Assembly (NCBI GenBank): GCA_033720855.1
Contig: JAWWBR010000022.1
Coordinates: forward strand, 1 to 36,596
Origin: SMXQ01 sp033720855
GTDB lineage: Bacteria; Pseudomonadota; Alphaproteobacteria; SMXQ01
Length of the DNA: 36,596 bases
Direction of reading: 5' to 3'
The notes below the pieces were generated by a model. The model worked only from the letters and a program-made list of their open reading frames with translations, was not told the origin of the DNA and searched no databases. A program made the position numbers and the translations under genes. Position 1 is the stretch's first letter. The number at the start of each line of letters is the position of its first letter. Shown one piece after another: positions 30,637-36,596 of the stretch.

Positions 30637-32582
30637 TGACCGCCGCCGAGGGAGAAACAGCAGGCATAGTCACCAGCCTGGTGCGGCACGGCCGTTGCGG
30701 CGAAACCGCCGATGCGGGCGCCCCCAAAAATGGGGCGGACACCGATCACATCCCAACCCGCGCGCTCGCCGCTCTTGCCGACGCCCGGCCGACTTACGTC
30801 GCGGGGCTCGACGGTACGATCACCCACGCCAATCGCCGCTACCGCGACCTCGCTCCGGCCGCGGCAGACCCCCTGACCCCGATCTTTCCCTTGAACGAGG
30901 TCATCGCCCGGGTGACCACAGAGGGGGCGAGCCGCGGCCATCGGGACACCCTGAAGACCGGCGATGGCGAGCGGTTTTTCCTATCGGACCATTTTCCCGT
31001 CCGCGACGAGGCCGGCACTATTGTCGCCGTGTGCGGAATTTACACCGAGGATACCCTCGACGTCTCGGCCCGGCGGGAGGTCCTGGTCGCCCGGGAACGG
31101 TTCGACGATATCTCGCGCCTGGTCCCGGGATGGCTGTGGGAGACCGATGCGGACTTTCGACTGACTTACGTTTCGCCCCGGGTCTCCGAGGCCCTCGATA
31201 TGCACCCCCGGGAACTTCTGGGACGGCAATTGTCGGCCCTCGGCCATTCGGGAGACGAGGCCCGCGGCGAGGGCGAGACGCCGCTCCGTCCCGGCAACAG
31301 ATCGCCCTTTCGGAATACCGCTTTCACCATCACCCTGGCCGACGGCTCGCATCGCCACTTCAGGCTGAGCGGCCTCCCCCGCTTCGACCAAGACGGCCAG
31401 TTCAGCGGTTACCGGGGTATCGCCAACGATATCACCCGCATGACCGAGGCACGCAAGGTCGCGAGCATGTCGCAGGAACAGCTGGCCTCCGCGATCGAGA
31501 CCATTTCCGACGGGTTCGCGCTGTTCGATTCGGCCGGCGAACTGGTGCTCGTCAACAACCGCTTCGGCGAATATTTCCGGGCAACCCCCGACATGCTGGC
31601 GGCGGGAAGGCCGTTTCGTACCGTCATCGAAGCGGCGGCCGATCGGGATCTGTTCCTGTCCCGGGACGGCGCATCGGAAGCCTGGCTTGCCCTGTGGCCG
31701 CGGACCAAGGCGCTGGGCGAGGCCAGCGCCGACCTGGAGACCGCCGATGGGCGCTGGTTCCGGATCAGTGGGCGCTCGACCGAGACCCACGGGGTGGTGA
31801 CGATCGTCTCAGACGTCACCGAGATGAAGGCGCGGGAGGAGACCCTGCGCGCGGCGAAGGAACTGGCTGAACAATCGAGCCGCTCGAAGAGTTTGTTTCT
31901 CGCCAATATGAGTCACGAGTTGCGCACGCCCCTCAACGCCATCATCGGGTTTTCCGAGATCATGCGCGAACAAAGCCTCGGCCCGATCGCCAACCCCCGT
32001 TACCTCGAATACGTGAGCGATATCATCGATTCAAGCCGCCATCTGCTTGACGTGATCAACGATATCCTCGAGGTGTCCAAGGCCGAGGCCGGCCGGATCG
32101 AGCTTCACGAGGAAGACCTTCACGTCGACCAAGAGATCCGCGCCGCCGTTCGGCTGTTCATCAAACAAGCGGCGGCCGCAGGCGTCGAGGTCAAAACCGA
32201 ACCGAGGGAACCGGGCTGCACCATTCGGGCCGATCAGACGAAACTGCGGCAGATCCTGATCAACCTCATCTCCAATGCCGTGAAATTCACGCCCTCGGGC
32301 GGGACCGTCACCATCGCCACCGGCCTCCGGAAAAACGGGGAATTCACCGTCACCATCGAAGACACCGGCATCGGCATGCGCAAGGAGGACATCCCGACCG
32401 CGTTGACGCCCTTCGGCCAGGTCGAAAATTCCCTGGCCCGGCGCTTCGAAGGCACCGGCCTCGGCCTGCCCCTGAGCCAGGCCTTGGTCGAGGCCCACGG
32501 CGGACGCCTGCGCCTCGACAGCAGGCCGGGCGAGGGCACCCGGCTGACGATCACCCTGCCCAAGGATCGGGTCGTCAGCTAG
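30633..32582 (+). CDS. PAS-domain histidine kinase, PleC/DivJ/PdhS-like
   Basis: A 649-residue cytosolic sensor kinase. It has three PAS-like domains (about 46-140, 155-268 ending YRGIANDIT, and 283-397 with ISDGFALFDSAGELVLVNNRF), a HisKA domain with H428 (FLANMSHELRTPLNAIIGF), and a HATPase with N box INLISNAVKFT, DTGIGM and GTGLGL. The helix after the His (INDILEVSKAEAGRIEL) is the PleC/DivJ/PdhS type, whose known members act on DivK. The start is GTG at 30633 or ATG at 30636; both overlap the DUF2336 stop. There is no receiver domain. The gene ends 8 bp inside the convergent pgk. Confidence 0.9.
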   Translation: MMTAAEGETAGIVTSLVRHGRCGETADAGAPKNGADTDHIPTRALAALADARPTYVAGLDGTITHANRRYRDLAPAAADPLTPIFPLNEVIARVTTEGASRGHRDTLKTGDGERFFLSDHFPVRDEAGTIVAVCGIYTEDTLDVSARREVLVARERFDDISRLVPGWLWETDADFRLTYVSPRVSEALDMHPRELLGRQLSALGHSGDEARGEGETPLRPGNRSPFRNTAFTITLADGSHRHFRLSGLPRFDQDGQFSGYRGIANDITRMTEARKVASMSQEQLASAIETISDGFALFDSAGELVLVNNRFGEYFRATPDMLAAGRPFRTVIEAAADRDLFLSRDGASEAWLALWPRTKALGEASADLETADGRWFRISGRSTETHGVVTIVSDVTEMKAREETLRAAKELAEQSSRSKSLFLANMSHELRTPLNAIIGFSEIMREQSLGPIANPRYLEYVSDIIDSSRHLLDVINDILEVSKAEAGRIELHEEDLHVDQEIRAAVRLFIKQAAAAGVEVKTEPREPGCTIRADQTKLRQILINLISNAVKFTPSGGTVTIATGLRKNGEFTVTIEDTGIGMRKEDIPTALTPFGQVENSLARRFEGTGLGLPLSQALVEAHGGRLRLDSRPGEGTRLTITLPKDRVVS

Positions 32583-33789
32583 CCGCCCGCACCAGGGCGA
32601 TGACACCGGGAAGCGCCTTTCCCTCGAGCCATTCCAGGAACGCTCCGCCGGCGGTGCTGACATAGGAAAAGTCGGCGGCGACGCCGGCGGCGGCCAGGGC
32701 CGCCACGGTATCCCCGCCGCCGGCCACCGAGAGCATCGACCCCGCGCGGGTCGCCGCGGCGACGGATTTCGCCACCGCCACGGTGCCCGCATCGAAAGGG
32801 GGGTATTCGAAGGCGCCAAGGGGGCCGTTCCAGACCACCGTCCGGCATCCGCCCAGGGCGGCGACCAACATGTCCACCGACGCCGCGCCGATATCGAGGA
32901 TCATCGCGTCCTGGGGCACCCCGTCGGTGGGAACCGTGCGGGCCTCGGCGCCCGCCTCCAGCCCCGGCGCCACCACCGCATCCACGGGCAGCAGAATCTC
33001 GCAGCCGCTGGAAGCGGCTTGGGCGCGGATCTCGGCGACGGTGTCGGCCATGTCGCGCTCGCACAACGACCGGGCCACGTCCATGCCCGCGGCATGGAGA
33101 AAGGTATTGGCCATGCCGCCGCCGATCACCAGCTTGTCGACCCGGCCTGTGAGGTTGACGAGGACATCGATCTTGGTCGAGACCTTGGCGCCGCCGACGA
33201 TCGCGGCGACCGGCCGCTCGGGGGCCTCCAAGGCGCCGCGCAAGGCCTCCAATTCGGCCTGCATCAAGCGCCCGGCGAAGGCGGGAAGGTGATGGGTGAT
33301 GGCCTCGAGCGAGGCATGGGCGCGGTGGGCGGCGGAAAACGCATCGTCCACATAGATCTCCCCCAGCGCCGCCAGGGCCTCGGCAAAGGCGACATCATTG
33401 GCCTCTTCGCCGGGGTGAAAGCGGAGATTCTCCAACAGCGCGATCCCGCCGGGCTCGAGCCCGCCGACCACCGCCGCCGCCGGCGCGCCGATGCAGTCGG
33501 CGGCGAAGGCCACGGGGCGGCCGAGGACCTCCGCCAGGGCCGCGGCCATGGGGGCCAGGGAAAGGTCGTCCACCCATGCGCCCTGAGGCCGGCCGAAATG
33601 GCTGATGACGACGACGCGGGCGCCCTTGTCGGCGAGTTCGGCGATGGTCGGGGCGACCCGCTCGATGCGGGTCATGTCGCCGACCTTGCCGTCCTTGACC
33701 GGAACATTGAGGTCGACACGGACCAGCACCCGCTTGCCGGCGACCTCGACGTCGTCCAGGGTGTTGAAAACGGTCGCGCCGGGATCCAT
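32575..33789 (-). CDS. pgk: Phosphoglycerate kinase
   Basis: A 404-residue cytosolic kinase that interconverts 1,3-bisphosphoglycerate and 3-phosphoglycerate with ADP/ATP. KRVLVRVDLNVP near the N-terminus is the family signature. HFGRPQG and LLENLRFHPGEEAND line the substrate side. GGAKVSTKI, WNGPLGAFE and GGGDTVAAL form the nucleotide side. The start at 33789 (MDPGATVFNTLDDVEV) is chosen by family alignment; the longer frame has 18 unrelated residues. It is the last gene of tkt-gap-pgk, 22 bp after gap. Confidence 0.97.
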   Translation of the reverse strand: MDPGATVFNTLDDVEVAGKRVLVRVDLNVPVKDGKVGDMTRIERVAPTIAELADKGARVVVISHFGRPQGAWVDDLSLAPMAAALAEVLGRPVAFAADCIGAPAAAVVGGLEPGGIALLENLRFHPGEEANDVAFAEALAALGEIYVDDAFSAAHRAHASLEAITHHLPAFAGRLMQAELEALRGALEAPERPVAAIVGGAKVSTKIDVLVNLTGRVDKLVIGGGMANTFLHAAGMDVARSLCERDMADTVAEIRAQAASSGCEILLPVDAVVAPGLEAGAEARTVPTDGVPQDAMILDIGAASVDMLVAALGGCRTVVWNGPLGAFEYPPFDAGTVAVAKSVAAATRAGSMLSVAGGGDTVAALAAAGVAADFSYVSTAGGAFLEWLEGKALPGVIALVRAAS

Positions 33790-33811
33790 GGCTCGATCGG
33801 CTATGGGTCGC

Positions 33812-34819
33812 CTAGCCGAGCTTCCCGACCATGGCGGCGACATCGACCATGCGGTTGGAGAAGCCCCACTCGTTGTCGTACCAGCTGAGCACCCGGACGA
33901 AGCGGCCTTCGATCACCTGGGTCTCGGCGAGATCGAAGATGGAACTCGCCGGGTTGTGGTTGAAATCGCCCGACACCAGAGGTTCGTCGGTATAGGCGAG
34001 GATGCCCTTGAGCGGCCCGTCGGCGGCCCTGACGATGGCTCGGTTGATTTCTTCGGCCGTGGTCCGCTTCTTCGGCACGAAGGTGAGGTCCACCAGGGAG
34101 ACGTTGATGGTCGGCACCCGCACCGCGGTGCCGTCGAGCTTGCCGGCGAGATCGGGCAGGACCAGGCCCACCGCCTTGGCGGCGCCGGTGGAGGTGGGGA
34201 TCATGTTCTGGGCCGCCGCCCGGGCGCGCCTGAGATCCCCGTGCAGGGTATCGTGGAGGCGCTGATCCCCGGTGTAGGAATGGATCGTCGTCATGAACCC
34301 GCGCTGGATGCCGACCGCGCGGTGCAGGGCGAAGGCCACCGGCGCCAGGCAGTTGGTGGTGCAGGACGCGTTGGAGATGATGCGGTGGCTCTTGCGCAGG
34401 CGCTTGTGGTTGACGCCGTTGACCACGGTGATGTCCTCGCCCGATGCCGGGGCCGAGATGAGCACGCGCTTGGCGCCGGCCTCCAGATGCTTGGACGCCG
34501 CCTCGCGCTTGGTGAAGAGGCCGGTGCATTCGAGCGCGACATCGACCTCGAGCCGCTCCCAGGGGAGATTGGCGGGATCGCGCTCGGCCAGGACCGGAAC
34601 CGCGCCGCGCCCGAAATTGATGCCGGTCTTGGTGGGGCGCACCCGGCCCGGGAAGGGACCGTGGACCGAATCGTATTTCAGCAGGTGCGCATTGGTTTCG
34701 ATGGAGCCCAGGTCGTTGATGGCGACGACCTCGAGATCCTTGCGATTCTGCTCATGGATGGCCCGAAGAACGAGGCGCCCGATGCGCCCGAACCCGTTGA
34801 TCGCGACCCGTGTCGGCAT
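33812..34819 (-). CDS. gap: Glyceraldehyde-3-phosphate dehydrogenase
   Basis: A 335-residue cytosolic class I GAPDH. The Rossmann motif is INGFGRIGR (7-15). D36 in AINDLG favours NAD over NADP. The catalytic Cys is C153 in SNASCTTNCLAP, and H180 (TTIHSYTGDQ) is the base. The C-terminal WYDNEWGFSNRM signature is present. It lies between tkt (40 bp) and pgk (22 bp). It can serve glycolysis, gluconeogenesis or a Calvin cycle; NAD preference suggests the first two. Confidence 0.98.
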   Translation of the reverse strand: MPTRVAINGFGRIGRLVLRAIHEQNRKDLEVVAINDLGSIETNAHLLKYDSVHGPFPGRVRPTKTGINFGRGAVPVLAERDPANLPWERLEVDVALECTGLFTKREAASKHLEAGAKRVLISAPASGEDITVVNGVNHKRLRKSHRIISNASCTTNCLAPVAFALHRAVGIQRGFMTTIHSYTGDQRLHDTLHGDLRRARAAAQNMIPTSTGAAKAVGLVLPDLAGKLDGTAVRVPTINVSLVDLTFVPKKRTTAEEINRAIVRAADGPLKGILAYTDEPLVSGDFNHNPASSIFDLAETQVIEGRFVRVLSWYDNEWGFSNRMVDVAAMVGKLG

Positions 34820-34859
34820 GATTATCTCCCGTGGTGAGTGTCCAGTGCCTCGGGGCCTC

Positions 34860-36596
34860 TCACTGCCCGAGACACGCCTTGGCCTTGGCGGCCACCGCCT
34901 CGGCGGTGATACCGAAATTCTCGAACAGGTCGCCGGCCGGCGCCGATTTGCCGAAGCCGGTCATGCCCACCGAACCGCCGCCGGGGCCGACATAACGTTC
35001 CCAGCCGAACACCGCCCCGGCCTCGACGGAGACGCGCACGGCATCGCCGCCGAGAACCGCCTCGCGCTCCGCGGCGGGGCGCCGGTCGAACAGTTCCCAG
35101 CACGGCATCGACACCACCGCCGTCTCGATGCCCTCGGCCAGGAGCAGCTCGCGCGCGGCCAGCGCGACGCCAACCTCGGAACCGGTGGCCAGCAGGCTGA
35201 CGGCGGGCGTCCCCGAAGGTGCGGCGGCCAGGACATAGGCGCCCTCGGCCGAGCGGTTGCCCTCGCCCGCCCCGGTGCGCACCGGCGGCACGGTCTGGCG
35301 CGTCAGCGCAATCACCGAAGGACGGTCCTTCTCGCGCAACGCCAGCGCCCAGCATTCCGCGGTCTCCACCGCATCGGCGGGGCGGAAAACCAGCAGGTTG
35401 GGCATCGCCCTCAGGCTCATCAGATGTTCGATCGGCTGATGGGTCGGCCCGTCCTCGCCGAGGCCGATGGAATCGTGGGTCATGACGTAGATCACGCGAA
35501 CCCCCATCAGGGCCGAGAGCCGGATCGAGGGCCGGCAGTAATCGGTGAAGATCAGGAACGTGCCGCTATAGGGGATGATGCCGCCATGCAATGCCATGCC
35601 GTTCATGGCCGCCGCCATGCCGTGCTCGCGCACGCCGTAATGGATGAACCGGCCGCCGAAATTGTCGCCGTCGAGGACCTCTTCGACCTTGGTCTTGGTG
35701 TTGTTGGAGCCGGTGAGATCGGCGGACCCGCCGACCATCTCCGGCACCATCTCGGTAAACACCTCCAGCGCCTCCTGGGAGGCCTTGCGGGTCGCCCAAT
35801 TGGGGGCCGCCGCGGCGACGGCCTCGGCATAGGTCGCGAGCGCATCGTCGAAACCGGCCGGAAGGTCGCCGGCGATGGCGCTCTCGAACCGGGCTCGCGT
35901 TTCCGCCGGCGCCGCCTCCAGGCGGGCCGCCCAGGCGGCGCGATCGTCCGCCCCGCGGGCGCCGGCCGCGCGCCACGCTGCCAGGACGTCGTCGGGGATC
36001 TCGAACGGCGCCGCGCTCCAGCCCAGCGCCTCGCGCGTCGCCGCCACCTCCTCGGCGCCGAGCGGCGCACCGTGGGTGGCGGCGGTGCCCTGCTTGCTGG
36101 GGGCGCCGAAGCCGATGGTGGTGCGCAGGGCGATCAGCGAGGGGCGGTCGCTCTGCCGCGCCGCCGCGATCGCCGCGGCGATGGCCTCCGGGTCATGGCC
36201 GTCGGCGGCGGCCACGTCCCAGCCGTAGGCCGCGAACCGCTTCTGGGTATCGTCGGAAACCGCCATCGCGGTGGGGCCGTCGATGGACACGTGGTTGTCG
36301 TCGAACAGCACGATCAGGCGCGAAAGGCGCAGGTGGCCGGCACGGGAAGCGGCCTCGTGGCTGATCCCCTCCATCAGGCAGCCGTCGCCGGCGATGACGT
36401 AGGTGTAGTGGTCCACCAGATCGTCGCCGAAGCGCGCCGCCAGGTGGCGCTCGGCGATGGCCATGCCGACGGCGTTGCCCAAGCCCTGGCCGAGCGGCCC
36501 GGTGGTGGTCTCGATGCCGGGCGCGGCGCCGTATTCGGGATGTCCCGCGGTGCGGCTGTCGAGTTGACGGAAATTGCGCAGCTCATCGAGGGTCAT
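34860..36596 (-). CDS. tkt: Transketolase (N-terminus beyond the window)
   Basis: A thiamine-diphosphate transketolase, 578 residues visible. The ATG at the window edge (36596) is an internal Met ('MTLDELRNFRQLDSRTAGHPE'); about 80-90 N-terminal residues with the first ThDP contacts lie outside. Visible motifs are ETTTGPLGQG, GDGCLMEGISHEA (ThDP/Mg), FDDNHVSIDG, and VMTHDSIGLGEDGPTHQP in the pyrimidine domain. The C-terminal domain ends FGITAEAVAAKAKACLGQ. It links pentose phosphates to glycolysis and leads the tkt-gap-pgk operon. Confidence 0.97.
   Translation of the reverse strand: MTLDELRNFRQLDSRTAGHPEYGAAPGIETTTGPLGQGLGNAVGMAIAERHLAARFGDDLVDHYTYVIAGDGCLMEGISHEAASRAGHLRLSRLIVLFDDNHVSIDGPTAMAVSDDTQKRFAAYGWDVAAADGHDPEAIAAAIAAARQSDRPSLIALRTTIGFGAPSKQGTAATHGAPLGAEEVAATREALGWSAAPFEIPDDVLAAWRAAGARGADDRAAWAARLEAAPAETRARFESAIAGDLPAGFDDALATYAEAVAAAAPNWATRKASQEALEVFTEMVPEMVGGSADLTGSNNTKTKVEEVLDGDNFGGRFIHYGVREHGMAAAMNGMALHGGIIPYSGTFLIFTDYCRPSIRLSALMGVRVIYVMTHDSIGLGEDGPTHQPIEHLMSLRAMPNLLVFRPADAVETAECWALALREKDRPSVIALTRQTVPPVRTGAGEGNRSAEGAYVLAAAPSGTPAVSLLATGSEVGVALAARELLLAEGIETAVVSMPCWELFDRRPAAEREAVLGGDAVRVSVEAGAVFGWERYVGPGGGSVGMTGFGKSAPAGDLFENFGITAEAVAAKAKACLGQ

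Overview
The window reads as a chromosomal segment of a GC-rich alphaproteobacterium, most likely Rhodospirillales-like. The basis is the syntenic block ffh / rpsP-rimM-trmD-rplS-leuCDB, the dapF-mtaB-ftsY operon, an sdhCDAB operon, DUF2336 and DUF1127 proteins, PleC/DivJ/PdhS-type histidine kinases and a CtrA-type TTAA-N7-TTAA site. I saw no tRNA, rRNA, CRISPR array, transposase or integrase. Taxonomy is inference from gene content and order only.

Layout. (1) 1-5271, minus strand: sdhCDAB (succinate dehydrogenase), then a dienelactone-hydrolase-family protein and an EamA permease. (2) 5272-6490: a 1.2 kb gene-free region. It starts with an AT-rich stretch carrying two DnaA-box-like 9-mers and continues as about 0.8 kb of GC-rich DNA packed with hairpins. 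UUCG and GNRA loops are present when it is read on the plus strand. This is the best candidate for something undescribed. (3) 6491-9358: a CitE/malyl-CoA-lyase-like enzyme, a LysE exporter with a charged insert, and asd. (4) 9442-17444: an accessory block with a LysR/DUF1127 divergent pair, an orphan TctC-type binding protein with an extra C-terminal domain, an amidase, an arylamine N-acetyltransferase, an alpha/beta hydrolase, and a PAS histidine kinase whose N-terminal PAS domain is split by a frameshift. (5) 17611-24843, minus strand: ffh, rpsP, rimM, trmD, rplS, leuC, leuD, leuB. S16 and L19 both carry long Ala/Glu-rich tails. (6) 25223-28331, plus strand: dapF-mtaB-ftsY, each joined by an ATGA overlap. 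(7) 28322-32582: a Nudix protein, a small Pro/Ala-rich protein, and a DUF2336-histidine kinase operon preceded by the CtrA-type site. (8) 32575-36596, minus strand: tkt (cut by the window end), gap and pgk.

How it works together. Most of the window is housekeeping: TCA cycle and respiratory complex II; glycolysis or the Calvin/pentose phosphate pathway; leucine, lysine and threonine biosynthesis; ribosome and tRNA maturation; and both GTPases of the signal recognition particle pathway (Ffh and FtsY). The accessory block looks like uptake and hydrolysis of small carboxylates, amides or aromatic compounds. The two cytosolic PAS kinases share the HisKA type used in the DivK/CtrA phosphorelay, and the CtrA-type site in front of one of them fits that circuit.
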